Below are positions 43,943-52,341 of a stretch of DNA of 64,000 nucleotides, piece after piece. Numbering within the stretch: the first letter of the stretch is position 1; each line of letters begins with the position of its first letter. The DNA lies in the NCBI RefSeq assembly GCF_043633585.1, contig NZ_CP141832.1, positions 62,001 to 126,000 of the forward strand, read 5' to 3'. This stretch comes from Lacrimispora sinapis. Its GTDB lineage: Bacteria; Bacillota; Clostridia; Lachnospirales; Lachnospiraceae. The position numbers and the translations under genes were made by a program. Below the pieces are notes generated by a model. It did no database searches. It was not told the DNA's origin and worked only from the letters and a program-made list of their open reading frames with translations.

Positions 43943-44731
43943 ATGTATAAAAAACAGGACCTGTTGCTACATCTTGAGAAAATGGGTCTTATGCCCAATG
44001 ACACAGTCCTTGTACACTCATCCATGAAAGCGATTGGAGAAGTTGACGGCGGTGCGGATACGGTACTGGATGTCCTGATGGAATATTTTTCAGAAGGATT
44101 GCTGGTTCTTCCCACCCATACCTGGGCGACGATTGATGAAATTTACAATGTATTTGATCCGGCAATGGAACCGGCCTGTGTCGGAATATTACCCAATCTT
44201 TTCCGAAACCGGCCGGGAGTCGTTCGTTCTCTTCACCCCACCCACAGTGTAGCCGCTTACGGAAAAGACAGCAAAGCCTTCATCGAAGGGGAAGTGGACC
44301 GGACAACTCCCTGCGGACCGGGCAGCTGCTATGACCGCCTCAGACAACGCAATGGAAAGATTCTGCTCATTGGTGTGGGACATGCGAGAAATACGTTCAT
44401 CCATTGCGTGGAAGAACTTCTAAATGTACCGGAGAGATTGACCAAGGTACCAACATATTTTAAAATTGTCATGCCGGATAAGCAATTAAAACCTGTCTTC
44501 GTATACCGCCATGACAACCCCCATACCGACCACATATCAGATGCTTACACAAAACTTGAGCAGGCGTTCTATGACAGAAAAGCTGCAAAAAAAGTAATGT
44601 TTGGGGATGCCGCCTGCATCTTGTGTGATGCCAATGAGATATATCATGTAACAAAAGATATTTTATCCCATCAAATCAATTGCCTTATGGAATTGGACGA
44701 GATTCCGAAAGAGTGGTGGAATCTCACCTAA
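43943..44731 (+). CDS. Aminoglycoside N(3)-acetyltransferase family protein
   Basis: The 262-residue protein matches the AAC(3)/YokD family: LVHSSMKAIGEVDGGADTVL, LVLPTHTW, HPTHSVAAYGKDSKAF, TTPCGPGSCYDRL and LLIGVGHARNTFIHCVEE. Members use acetyl-CoA to acetylate aminoglycosides at N3, although many chromosomal YokD-like proteins act on other amines. The regulated promoter suggests inducible expression. Resistance cannot be claimed from sequence alone. Confidence 0.85.
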   Translation: MYKKQDLLLHLEKMGLMPNDTVLVHSSMKAIGEVDGGADTVLDVLMEYFSEGLLVLPTHTWATIDEIYNVFDPAMEPACVGILPNLFRNRPGVVRSLHPTHSVAAYGKDSKAFIEGEVDRTTPCGPGSCYDRLRQRNGKILLIGVGHARNTFIHCVEELLNVPERLTKVPTYFKIVMPDKQLKPVFVYRHDNPHTDHISDAYTKLEQAFYDRKAAKKVMFGDAACILCDANEIYHVTKDILSHQINCLMELDEIPKEWWNLT

Positions 44732-44770
44732 TGTAGAATACCAGTTATAAAGCCTTGGCAGATATATCGG

Positions 44771-44802
44771 TCCCCGCATTAAATTCACTTTAAAAGCGGG
44801 GA
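44771..44802. terminator. Stem-loop between convergent genes
   Basis: TCCCCGC (44771-44777) pairs with GCGGGGA (44796-44802), with further ATTAAA/TTTAA pairing inside. It lies between the convergent acetyltransferase and reductase genes. Neither strand has a clear T run, so termination efficiency is uncertain. Confidence 0.45.
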
Positions 44803-44813
44803 TAGCTTCTGTC

Positions 44814-46811
44814 TTAGATTCTCTTTGAATAGGTAAAGCCATCCAAAACAGCAGTCAGGATATTCTGGGCTTTTCCAGAGCAGTCGCCCAGCAGATAGCT
44901 TTGCGGAACTACCGAACCAAGCCTTTCCACCAGGTCTTTGTCAAGGGTCATTCCAAGTGCATTTACCACATTGTCGCACCGGATGGTATGTTCTGTCTGA
45001 GTCACCTCATCATAATATGTAACGCTGTCCTTTGTAACATTCTTTATTACTGACTGGAAATGAATTTCAATCCCCAGTTCATGTACCAAGCGTACCAGTG
45101 TCAGGATTACCAGTCCACTGGTGCCTTTCAGGAAATCCTCCGGCTTAACCATATCCACCAGGATGACTTTCTTTCCTTCCTGTGCCAGTGCAACTGCACA
45201 TTCGGTGCCGGTCAGACCGGAGCCTGCGATAACTACAGTCTCCCCAACTTTTACTTTCTTTGTATCAACATCACCGGCCCATGCCACATTCTCTCTGGTC
45301 ATTCCGGGAATGGCCGGATACAGGGGAACCGCTCCCACCGCTACAAAAACCACATCCGGGTTCACTTCCCTTATCAGCTGCTCTGTCACTTCCGTATTTA
45401 AGTGAATCTCAGCGTTACATTCCATTGTCTGGCGAATCATCCATCTCATATATTGCACAAGATCCTGCTTAAAGCTTTGGGCCGAAGCAGTGTGGAGCAT
45501 GCCGCCAAGTTCAGGCCCCTTCTCATACAGCAATACGGTATGCCCAAGCTCTGTTAAACGCTGGCAGGCTTCCATACCCGCAGGACCGCCGCCAATTATC
45601 ATTACTTTCCGCTTTTTGGCAGCCATGGAAAGCATATCGGGATATTCCAGTTCCCGGCCGATTAGGGGATTTACAGCACAGCGGATACTCTTAAAGTTAG
45701 GGGGCTGAATACGGCCCGCGCAGTATACACAACGCATACAGGGCCTGATTTCATCATCCCTGCCCTGCTCTGCCTTTATAAAGACCTCATTGTCAGCCAG
45801 ACATGCCCTGCCCATTCCTACCATATCGGATTTACCCTGGGCAATGAATTCATCCGCCTCGTCCACCGTTACAAAGGAACCGGCTACCGAAATGGGGATA
45901 TGCAGGTGTGGCTTTGCCTTTTCCGCAAATTCAGCATTTGTCATATGGGGAAGAAGGTAGGAGGGAATCATATATTCCCCGGTTTCCAGCACCGGAATAA
46001 ATCCTGCGGAGAAGTTCATCATATCCAGATAAGGCTCCGCTGCCTGCAGGAAAGTGATTAGTTCCTCAAAATTTGCCTCATCCGGCAGCATTCCCTCAGG
46101 CAGGCGCGGATGACCGGAAACTCTCATATCAAGGGCAATCTGGTCACCATAAGCATCATGAATTGCTTTCAGTACTTCCAAAGGAAAACGCATTCTGTTT
46201 TCCAGGCTGCCGCCGTACTTATCGGTCCTCTGATTAAAAGAGGGAGATAGGAACTGTCCAAGCAGCCAGCCATGTCCGCTATGTATAGAAACCATATCAA
46301 ATCCGGCCTGGACACATCTTCCCACCGCATCCACAAAATTCTGCTTTACCTGGTCGATCATAGCCTGATCCATTTCCTCCACCCGGTGTCCTTTATAGAG
46401 GGGGGCAATATAATCCGGGGCGGGAGAAGGTGAGATTCTGGCTTTGCCATTTAAGAGCACCTCGTAAGCCAGGGCACCCGCATGACTAAGCTCAATGGTG
46501 GCTTTTGCGCCATAACGGTGCACTTCTTCAACCGCTACCGCTAAAGCAGGCACAAAAAGATCCGAACCCAGATTAAGGGTGGCAATATGATCGTATGCCC
46601 GGTCCATATCTATGCTGGATTCTCCAAAGGAAACCAGACCAGCTCCCGATTTGGCCAGCCTTCCCATAAAAGCGGCCAATTCTGTAGTGCTTCTTCCCTC
46701 CGGAGTAGCCAGGCAGGGCATCATAGGCGGTATTACGATTCGGTTTTTCAGTGTAAGTCTGCCCACACGGATTGGCTGGAAAATGTGGGTATGCTTGGTG
46801 TTTCTGTTCAT
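44814..46811 (-). CDS. Old Yellow Enzyme-type NADH:flavin oxidoreductase with iron-sulfur and FAD domains
   Basis: The 665-residue protein has a FMN-binding TIM barrel (about 1-360; SIHSGHGWLLGQFLSP, SLENRMRFPLEV), a cysteine cluster CMRCVYC ... RCAVNP for a 4Fe-4S centre, and a two-dinucleotide-domain end (VMIIGGGPAGMEACQRL for FAD; VIAGSGLTGTECA for NAD). This is the layout of 2,4-dienoyl-CoA reductase, 2-enoate reductase and the bile-acid enzymes BaiCD/BaiH. It likely reduces an activated double bond in the cytoplasm; the substrate is unknown. A GGAGGT site precedes the start. Confidence 0.88.
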   Translation of the reverse strand: MNRNTKHTHIFQPIRVGRLTLKNRIVIPPMMPCLATPEGRSTTELAAFMGRLAKSGAGLVSFGESSIDMDRAYDHIATLNLGSDLFVPALAVAVEEVHRYGAKATIELSHAGALAYEVLLNGKARISPSPAPDYIAPLYKGHRVEEMDQAMIDQVKQNFVDAVGRCVQAGFDMVSIHSGHGWLLGQFLSPSFNQRTDKYGGSLENRMRFPLEVLKAIHDAYGDQIALDMRVSGHPRLPEGMLPDEANFEELITFLQAAEPYLDMMNFSAGFIPVLETGEYMIPSYLLPHMTNAEFAEKAKPHLHIPISVAGSFVTVDEADEFIAQGKSDMVGMGRACLADNEVFIKAEQGRDDEIRPCMRCVYCAGRIQPPNFKSIRCAVNPLIGRELEYPDMLSMAAKKRKVMIIGGGPAGMEACQRLTELGHTVLLYEKGPELGGMLHTASAQSFKQDLVQYMRWMIRQTMECNAEIHLNTEVTEQLIREVNPDVVFVAVGAVPLYPAIPGMTRENVAWAGDVDTKKVKVGETVVIAGSGLTGTECAVALAQEGKKVILVDMVKPEDFLKGTSGLVILTLVRLVHELGIEIHFQSVIKNVTKDSVTYYDEVTQTEHTIRCDNVVNALGMTLDKDLVERLGSVVPQSYLLGDCSGKAQNILTAVLDGFTYSKRI

Positions 46812-46957
46812 AAGGCGACCTCCATGACTTCATTTTAGTTTGTTAATAGTTCAATATTAGTTACTGCTTTTCCCCTTACTCATAGAAATGGGATTGTACG
46901 TGTGATATAATAATCAAAAAACTATACGATGACCCGGAAAATTTTTATTGTTACTAT

Positions 46958-46985
46958 TTTACAGAAAAGTTCTTCCTGGTATAAT
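46958..46985 (+). promoter_or_regulatory. Putative promoter of the PucR-type regulator gene
   Basis: TTTACA (46958-46963) and TATAAT (46980-46985) are 16 bases apart in the 281-base divergent region between the reductase and the regulator. I see no clear operator. Confidence 0.5.
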
Positions 46986-47092
46986 GTTAGCATATTACAT
47001 TGTCTAAAAAATAACAATATATGCATTGCACGTTATCGTAATAAAAAACAAAAGCTGCATTGTACGAATCGTATATTATGGAGAACGCTCTA

Positions 47093-48568
47093 ATGAAACT
47101 CAGTATGTGGATGCTGGCCCATTGGCTGAAAAGATACAGCCCGGAGGTCCAGATTGTAAATGGCGGTATGGTTCTAAAGAAGCTGCGAATAGTATCTGGT
47201 AATCAGAAATCTGATAATAGAGAAGTGGATAAGACAGCCCTGCTGATACAAAGCTCAGTCGGTTTTCAGTCGGAAAATACCGATAAAGAGGAGATTCTTT
47301 TATCAAATTGCGGTGACAGTCTCCGCCTTTTAGGATATCCGCAGGAAGTTATTGTAAACGAAATCAGCAGTGCTTTTGCCTATTATAACGACTGGGAAGA
47401 ACGATTGCGCCTTGCCGCAGGGAGTGCCGAACCCGAACAGAATATCATTGATGAATGTACCAGTCTGTTTGGCCCAATATTTTTAATTGATATGGAGATG
47501 CGGAAAATTGCCATGTCAGCACAATATGGCGCTGGAACAGTAAGTCCGGTGTGGGACGAGCTGCTTGCTAAGGGAGTGTCCTCATTTCATGTAATGGAAA
47601 AGCTGAGAAATACCTGGTTTTTCAATAATTACACCAGCCTGCACAAATGTAGCGTAACGGAAATCGAGAATGTGGAAGAAGTGATGCCCTATAATAAATG
47701 CATTATTATCAGTCAGGTCAATGACATGGGCGAGGTAATCGGCCAGATGTTAATCAGCAGTAAGGATGCTTTTGAAATGGCAAAGCTGCAGCTTGCCACC
47801 GTAATCTACGAAGTGCTGTCAACCATCCGTCCCAGGAGACCCAGTACCAGTAACAAAGAAGTGGTCAGCAACTTTTTCTCTTCTATGCTTTACAGTTCCG
47901 AGCAAAAAAAGGAATATCAAAGTTTTATTTATTCCGTGAACTGCTGGAGTCCCAAGGAGGAATATTGTGTGGTGGTATTTAAAAAGACGGCAGCCCAGAT
48001 TCTTGTCAATGCAAAGACCACTCTCTCCATGATCAGTGACCTGCTTGAGCATTGTATTATAACCCATGAGAAGGAATACATTACTGCCTGCATTAACGTT
48101 ACCAGAAACAGCAGATATCAGCAGCAGATTCAGCAAATCTGTACAAAAAGATGGTACGTATACGGTATGAGCTTTGTTTTCGAGGGTATGGAATCGGTAT
48201 ATGAAATGAAAAAACAGGCTATGCTGGCTCTTGCGGGAAACCGCAGCCTCTTTTCAGAAGTTGCTTTTGATTCACTGATTCACTCTATTGAAGATCAGAA
48301 TTTTGTAATTGCCTGTATTCATCCGGCACTGCGCAAGCTTAAAAATTATGACCAGGAAAATCATACCCAGCTTCTCCCTACCTTGAAAGTTTTTCTGCAA
48401 TGTGAAAGGAGCTGGGTACGAACCGCTGAAGAATTAGAACTTCACCGAAACACAATAATATCCCGGATGAGCAAGATTTCCGAGCTTCTTTGCCTTGATT
48501 TTGATGATGCCGACGAAAGAGAATATCTGCTTTATTCCTTTCGGATTCTAGCAAGCCGCAATGAATAA
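47093..48568 (+). CDS. PucR/CdaR-family transcriptional regulator
   Basis: A long N-terminal sensory region, partly GAF-like, is followed by a C-terminal PucR-type helix-turn-helix (RTAEELELHRNTIISRMSK). Residues in the middle resemble the GGDEF-like region of CdaR proteins but are poorly conserved. I choose ATG 47093, nine bases after GGAG; upstream in-frame TTG/ATG codons lack sites. It is transcribed away from the reductase gene, which it probably controls in response to that enzyme's substrate. Confidence 0.8.
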   Translation: MKLSMWMLAHWLKRYSPEVQIVNGGMVLKKLRIVSGNQKSDNREVDKTALLIQSSVGFQSENTDKEEILLSNCGDSLRLLGYPQEVIVNEISSAFAYYNDWEERLRLAAGSAEPEQNIIDECTSLFGPIFLIDMEMRKIAMSAQYGAGTVSPVWDELLAKGVSSFHVMEKLRNTWFFNNYTSLHKCSVTEIENVEEVMPYNKCIIISQVNDMGEVIGQMLISSKDAFEMAKLQLATVIYEVLSTIRPRRPSTSNKEVVSNFFSSMLYSSEQKKEYQSFIYSVNCWSPKEEYCVVVFKKTAAQILVNAKTTLSMISDLLEHCIITHEKEYITACINVTRNSRYQQQIQQICTKRWYVYGMSFVFEGMESVYEMKKQAMLALAGNRSLFSEVAFDSLIHSIEDQNFVIACIHPALRKLKNYDQENHTQLLPTLKVFLQCERSWVRTAEELELHRNTIISRMSKISELLCLDFDDADEREYLLYSFRILASRNE

Positions 48569-48828
48569 ATCTGATATTAGATAATTGTCATGTGTGAATT
48601 GCGAGATTAAATGATAGTAAACATTTATTTACATAATTGAAAGCAATCTGGTGATATGTCCATACTATCATATTTTTTTATAACACTTGGGGCGAAAAAG
48701 GTGCGCGGCACTGATCTTGAATCATTTATCGAAAGCTACAAACTTGATAATTAATGTTCCATTCTTCAAGTAGGACGAGTAGAACAAAGGCCTGCTGCCG
48801 GGAAACGTAATTGTACATTGAAAAGGGA

Positions 48829-48910
48829 TATAATACCATATTGACATGGAACAATCGTGTCACTGCAAGGGCGTTGGCCTTCCATCATACATAGATGGGA
48901 GGTGGTGCGG
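48829..48910 (+). promoter_or_regulatory. Leader of the type I toxin with ribosome-site-sequestering hairpin
   Basis: A TATAAT lies at 48829-48834 with a weak -35. Further on CCTTCCATC (48878-48886) can pair with GATGGGAGG (48894-48902) over a seven-base loop, eight Watson-Crick pairs plus one wobble. The right arm contains the GGGAGG ribosome site of the small ORF, so the structure should hold translation down. The remaining 48569-48828 shows no gene. Confidence 0.65.
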
Positions 48911-48994
48911 ATGAAATATGACTTTAAAGACCTTATGACCTTTGGTATGTTCATAGTCGCATTACTTACCTTTATTTTCGTTAATTGTAAGTAG
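48911..48994 (+). CDS. Holin-like type I toxin peptide (27 residues)
   Basis: The reading frame MKYDFKDLMTFGMFIVALLT continues for seven residues (FIFVNCK) to a TAG. The F-x-x-LMTFG and FIVALLTFIF pattern is that of the putative holin-like toxin family of Firmicutes type I toxin-antitoxin loci: a short membrane peptide. The antitoxin in such loci is an antisense RNA, which I cannot locate with confidence. The end of an IS3 element begins five bases after the stop codon, so the element may have cut into an antisense RNA gene. Confidence 0.65.
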   Translation: MKYDFKDLMTFGMFIVALLTFIFVNCK

Positions 48995-48999
48995 TGTTT

Positions 49000-49518
49000 T
49001 GGATTGTCAACAGTTTTCTAGACAACTTTTTTAAGGGTAATCATTCTATACTTCACCGGTGATAGATATCCCAGTGAAGAATGAATTCTGTGGTTGTTGA
49101 ACCAGTTTACATAATCAGCCAATTCAATTTGAAGATGGTATAAGCTGCTAAAAATCTGGTTTCTGACGAACTCTGTTCTGATTATTTTAAATGTTGCTTC
49201 TGAAACTGCATTATCATAAGGGCAGCCTTTATGGCTGAGAGAGCGTTGAATTTCAAATGCTTTCAGAGTTTCATCAATCGTCTGATTCTTGAATTCGTTT
49301 CCACGATCCGTATGAAATATCTGGATATCTTTCAGATTTCCCTTTACGGACTGAAATGCCTGTTTTACAAGGTCTGCTGTTTTGTTGCGTCCGGCACTGT
49401 ATCCGATTATTTCTCTATTAAAGAGGTCAACAAGGACACATATGTAGTTCCAGCTCATGCCGACCCGGACATATGTTAGGTCACTTACAACAATATTTCT
49501 ATATGGTTGTTGATTGAA
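49000..49518 (-). mobile_element. Truncated IS3-family element (3' part of orfB only)
   Basis: The left terminus TGGATTGTCAACAGTTTTCT continues identically for 37 bases to the terminus of the complete copy at 50974. The element runs through the C-terminal half of the transposase gene and stops abruptly about 49518, where it meets an unrelated 29-base palindrome. Its coding sequence differs from the complete copy at many positions, so the two are related but distinct elements. Confidence 0.85.
49018..49518 (-). pseudogene. IS3-family transposase OrfB, 5'-truncated
   Basis: The reading frame is open from the truncation point (first residues about FNQQPYRNIVVSDLTYVRV) to the stop at 49018. It keeps the middle Asp (IFHTDRGNEFKN) and Glu (NAVSEATFKI) regions of the DDE integrase core and the HRIHSSLGYLSP end. 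It lacks the first catalytic Asp region's upstream part and all of OrfA, so it is inactive. Confidence 0.88.
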
Positions 49519-49547
49519 CGTAAGCGCTATATAAAATAGCGCTTACG
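49519..49547. repeat. Perfect 12-bp inverted repeat with 5-base loop
   Basis: CGTAAGCGCTAT (49519-49530) and ATAGCGCTTACG (49536-49547) are exact complements. The palindrome sits precisely at the broken edge of the IS3 fragment. Downstream, GTGTTACA occurs at 49548 and 49577, and GTTACA at 49602. It may be the remains of another element's end or a hairpin. Confidence 0.8.
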
Positions 49548-49728
49548 GTGTTACAATGGATTTTTTGATGCAGGGAGTGTTACACTTTTGGATTGCATTT
49601 CGTTACAGTTTTATTTTACACTAAACATGTAGTAAAAAACCATAAAATATATTATATATTTGCAATTAACCTTTAGGACGAAAAACCCCACGATAAATGC
49701 GAAAATATTTATAAGAGTAATAATATGG

Positions 49729-49751
49729 TACAATATACATGTGACCATGTA
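49729..49751 (+). promoter_or_regulatory. Possible promoter and operator of the candidate toxin gene
   Basis: A TACAAT hexamer (49729-49734) could serve as -10. Just downstream TACATGTGACCATGTA (49736-49751) has TACATG/CATGTA arms. The -35 is weak. Confidence 0.3.
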
Positions 49752-49810
49752 ACTACAATATCTATGAGAAACAATGAAACTAATTAATTACCAAAAAATG
49801 GAGAACTTCA

Positions 49811-50428
49811 ATGAAGAAGATGAAAAAAGTATTAACTCTATTACTGGCTGTTATTGTATTTACGAATACAAATCTTATTGCATATGCAAGTAGTAAAACA
49901 GTTATTCCAAGCACAGATACCCATTCAAAAAGCATCGGAAATATTATTGTTACAAACCAAGGAATTTATATTAATGACGTATATTATACTCAAGAAGAAT
50001 TTATACAACTTCTTGACAGCGCACAAAAAGAGGAAGTTGCAAATACGAACGCCTTACCATTAATTATTGCAGCAGGTACTTGGCTTATTCCCACAGTTGG
50101 AACAGTTGTCGTTACAGCAGCAGGTTTAATACTTTTAGATGGTGTAGAAGTTAAAAATAATACCTGGGTATATAAAGCTGTTATAGAATGGTTTAAAAGT
50201 AAAGCTGATGGTAATAATAAAAAGTCAGGGAAACCCTATAAAAACAACAAGGAAGCTAATAAACAAGCACAAAAACATGGATATAAGGATGCTCACGATT
50301 TAAAAGAAGCGTATGTTGGCAAAGATCTGGCTAAATATGATATGAAATATGATACTAAAACTGGTGAGATTTATTTAGAAAGTAAAAATGGAAAAATTCA
50401 GGTTCCAACAGGATTATACAATAAATAG
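49811..50428 (+). CDS. Secreted protein with candidate toxin C-terminus
   Basis: The 205-residue protein has a signal peptide (residues 1-27, cleavage near AYASS) and a hydrophobic stretch at about 82-110 (LPLIIAAGTWLIPTVGT). A hydrophilic C-terminal domain starts near GKPYKNNKEANKQAQ and includes KYDMKYDTKTGEIYLESKNG. Short lysine-rich C-terminal domains after a hydrophobic region are common in polymorphic toxins, and the KPYKNNKEA start is reminiscent of such modules. The DUF4279 gene 15 bases downstream is of a family often found as immunity protein. Toxin activity is inference; no catalytic residue set is recognised. A GGAG site precedes the ATG. Confidence 0.55.
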   Translation: MKKMKKVLTLLLAVIVFTNTNLIAYASSKTVIPSTDTHSKSIGNIIVTNQGIYINDVYYTQEEFIQLLDSAQKEEVANTNALPLIIAAGTWLIPTVGTVVVTAAGLILLDGVEVKNNTWVYKAVIEWFKSKADGNNKKSGKPYKNNKEANKQAQKHGYKDAHDLKEAYVGKDLAKYDMKYDTKTGEIYLESKNGKIQVPTGLYNK

Positions 50429-50443
50429 AAAGGTCAAATTTGT

Positions 50444-50875
50444 ATGAATGATAAAAAAATGCCTTTGTTGAGCGTGGAGTTTAGTCTGTCCTCTGATTTT
50501 GCTGATCTAGAAAGAATTACTAATATTTTAGAATTAGTTCCAACGAGGACGAGAAAAAAACAAGACTGGCCTCAAGGCTCTAGGGATACTGGAGTAGCAT
50601 GTGATTTGTGGGAAATAAGTACAGAGCAGGAAACAAGTAAATCTGTAGATGAAGAATGTAAAAAAATGATAAATAAATTGAGAGGTAAGGAGAAACTTAT
50701 ACGAGATTTATGTGAAGAGTATAATATGGAATCACATTTTGAAGTTGTTATACATATGGTCAATTCTGAAACACCGGCAATTTATTTAGAAAAAGAGTCA
50801 ATTTATTTCCTGTCTACTATTAATGCAGATATCGGGTTTGATATATATACTTACGAAGATGAGGAGGACTACTAA
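50444..50875 (+). CDS. DUF4279-family protein, candidate immunity protein
   Basis: The 143-residue acidic protein lacks a signal peptide. It fits DUF4279 (VEFSLSSDFADLERITNIL; RKKQDWPQGSRDTG; ACDLWEIST; DIGFDIYTY). DUF4279 proteins are frequently encoded behind contact-dependent or secreted toxins. It follows the secreted protein gene by 15 bases, probably in one transcript, and would act in the cytoplasm to protect the producer. Confidence 0.65.
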   Translation: MNDKKMPLLSVEFSLSSDFADLERITNILELVPTRTRKKQDWPQGSRDTGVACDLWEISTEQETSKSVDEECKKMINKLRGKEKLIRDLCEEYNMESHFEVVIHMVNSETPAIYLEKESIYFLSTINADIGFDIYTYEDEEDY

Positions 50876-50991
50876 TCCAGTTTATTTTTAGCGAGAGTAA
50901 ATTTGCCCGTAATGCATTTGGCGTTCTTTCCACAGATATTTTATACTGACAAAGTGTTCAATACACTAGAAATTGGATTGTCAACAGTTTT

Positions 50992-51930
50992 CTAGACAAC
51001 TTTTTTAAGGTTAGTAAGTCGATATTCTTTAGGGGTTAAATAACCAAGTGAGGAATGAATCCTATGGTTATTTAACCAGTTTACATAATCACATAATTCG
51101 TATTGTAACTGTTCCAGCGTCTCATATTCCTGGCCTTTCACGAATTCGGTCTTGATGATTTTAAATATGGCCTCTGCCACCGCATTGTCATAAGGACAGC
51201 CTTTCATGCTCAGGGAACGGCGAATATGAAATGCCTGAAGTGTTTCATCCAGAGTTTTATTTTTAAACTCATTTCCACGGTCGGTGTGGAAAATTTGTAT
51301 TTTTTCCAGATTAACATTGACTCTGGAAAAAGCTTTGCTCACCAGCAGGGCATCCTTATTCTTGCCAGCACTGTAACCGATGATTTCCCGGTTGAACAGA
51401 TCAACAAGCACACAGATGTAATTCCAGCTGTTTCCTACCCGTACATAGGTCAAATTGCTGACTACAACGTTATATTGAGGCTGATCGGAGAAATCCCGGT
51501 TTACTATGTTTTGAACTTTGGATTCATTGCATTTCTCTACAGGTGGTTTGTATTGTGCTACAGTATAGGAGGATACAAGCCCCTCCTGTTTCATGATTCG
51601 CCCAATGCGCCTACGGGAAACCCTGAGGTCTTTTTTGGAAAGCTCCACTTTGATTTTCCGGGTACCATAATTATTCCGGCTCTGCCGGAATATCTCCCGG
51701 ATTTCAGCTGCCAGACGATCTTCTTGTTGTTTCTGCGTTGCTTCATAATAATAGGAACTTCTGGGGATGTTTAGAACTTTACACATTGCTGATACAGAGT
51801 ATTTGTGAGCATTTGCCCTAATCACATTTACTTTCGTCCTAAAATCAGCGCTGCTTGTTTGGCGCTGCCCACCCTTGGTGTAAAATGTCGTTCTCCATCT
51901 CCAATTGTTTATTTCATTTACGCAGTTCAA
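50992..51930 (-). CDS. IS3-family transposase OrfB
   Basis: The DDE integrase core is complete: NLTYVRVGNSWNYICVLVD carries the first Asp, FHTDRGNEFKN the second and NAVAEAIFKIIKTE the Glu, ending HRIHSSLGYLTPKEY. An HTH_21 region (SSYYYEATQKQQEDRLAAEI) precedes it. The first 25 or so residues of the frame (start at TTG 51930) are probably not native; OrfB is normally made by frameshifting from OrfA. Confidence 0.88.
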   Translation of the reverse strand: MNCVNEINNWRWRTTFYTKGGQRQTSSADFRTKVNVIRANAHKYSVSAMCKVLNIPRSSYYYEATQKQQEDRLAAEIREIFRQSRNNYGTRKIKVELSKKDLRVSRRRIGRIMKQEGLVSSYTVAQYKPPVEKCNESKVQNIVNRDFSDQPQYNVVVSNLTYVRVGNSWNYICVLVDLFNREIIGYSAGKNKDALLVSKAFSRVNVNLEKIQIFHTDRGNEFKNKTLDETLQAFHIRRSLSMKGCPYDNAVAEAIFKIIKTEFVKGQEYETLEQLQYELCDYVNWLNNHRIHSSLGYLTPKEYRLTNLKKVV

Positions 51931-52135
51931 CTAATTCTTGCTGTTCTGTGGAACGGTTATCTTTCTTGTGAAAAGAACCAGAAGTGGCAGACTGCTTAAG
52001 CCACTTATCCAATAGCGAGGTGGCGATATCATATTCGCGGCAGATATCACATTTTCTTTTTCCATTTTGATACAACTGAACTAACTGCTGCTTAAATTCA
52101 TCTGTATAGGAACGAGGCTTTCTTCTTTCGGTCAT
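51914..52135 (-). CDS. IS3-family transposase OrfA, apparently shortened
   Basis: The HTH_Tnp_1 domain is intact (YTDEFKQQLVQLYQNGKRKC; ATSLLDKWLKQ). The frame ends in VELRK followed by TGA. Related OrfA proteins continue through a leucine zipper to an ENDILK-type end. Here recognisable NKQLEMENDIL codons follow the stop and are then out of frame with OrfB after an apparent insertion. OrfA is therefore probably damaged. Confidence 0.7.
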   Translation of the reverse strand: MTERRKPRSYTDEFKQQLVQLYQNGKRKCDICREYDIATSLLDKWLKQSATSGSFHKKDNRSTEQQELVELRK

Positions 52136-52341
52136 AATCGTAACTCCTTTTCTACTTTCTATTTTACATGACCTTAAAATATCTGTCCAATTTATTGTAG
52201 CCTATACAGAATCAGGAAGTAATTCATGGTGAAATTGTAGAGGAAGCGGCATAAAAGTACCTACCGTAATTGTTTTGACTGTTCCATTGTATTCTGTTAT
52301 GTGCTTGTGTTATAATATATTTACAAGGAAGGAGTGATGAC

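Larger units (their letters stand above)
50974..52189 (-). mobile_element. Full-length IS3-family element
   Basis: The element is bounded by TGGATTGTCAAC at 50974 and TGTCCA ending 52189, with AATTGGA/TCCAATT imperfect end repeats. It contains orfA and orfB on the minus strand, about 1.2 kb, the usual IS3 size. No convincing target duplication is seen. The left 37 bases are identical to those of the fragment at 49000, and both copies face the same way, flanking the toxin/immunity pair. Confidence 0.85.

Noticed and set aside
49519..49607. CRISPR-like repeat array
   Set aside because: The repeats are short, few and not separated by unique spacers of even length; no cas genes are in the window.
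51226..51774. 182-codon plus-strand open frame over the IS3 transposase
   Set aside because: It is the complement of a clear DDE transposase and has no family features.
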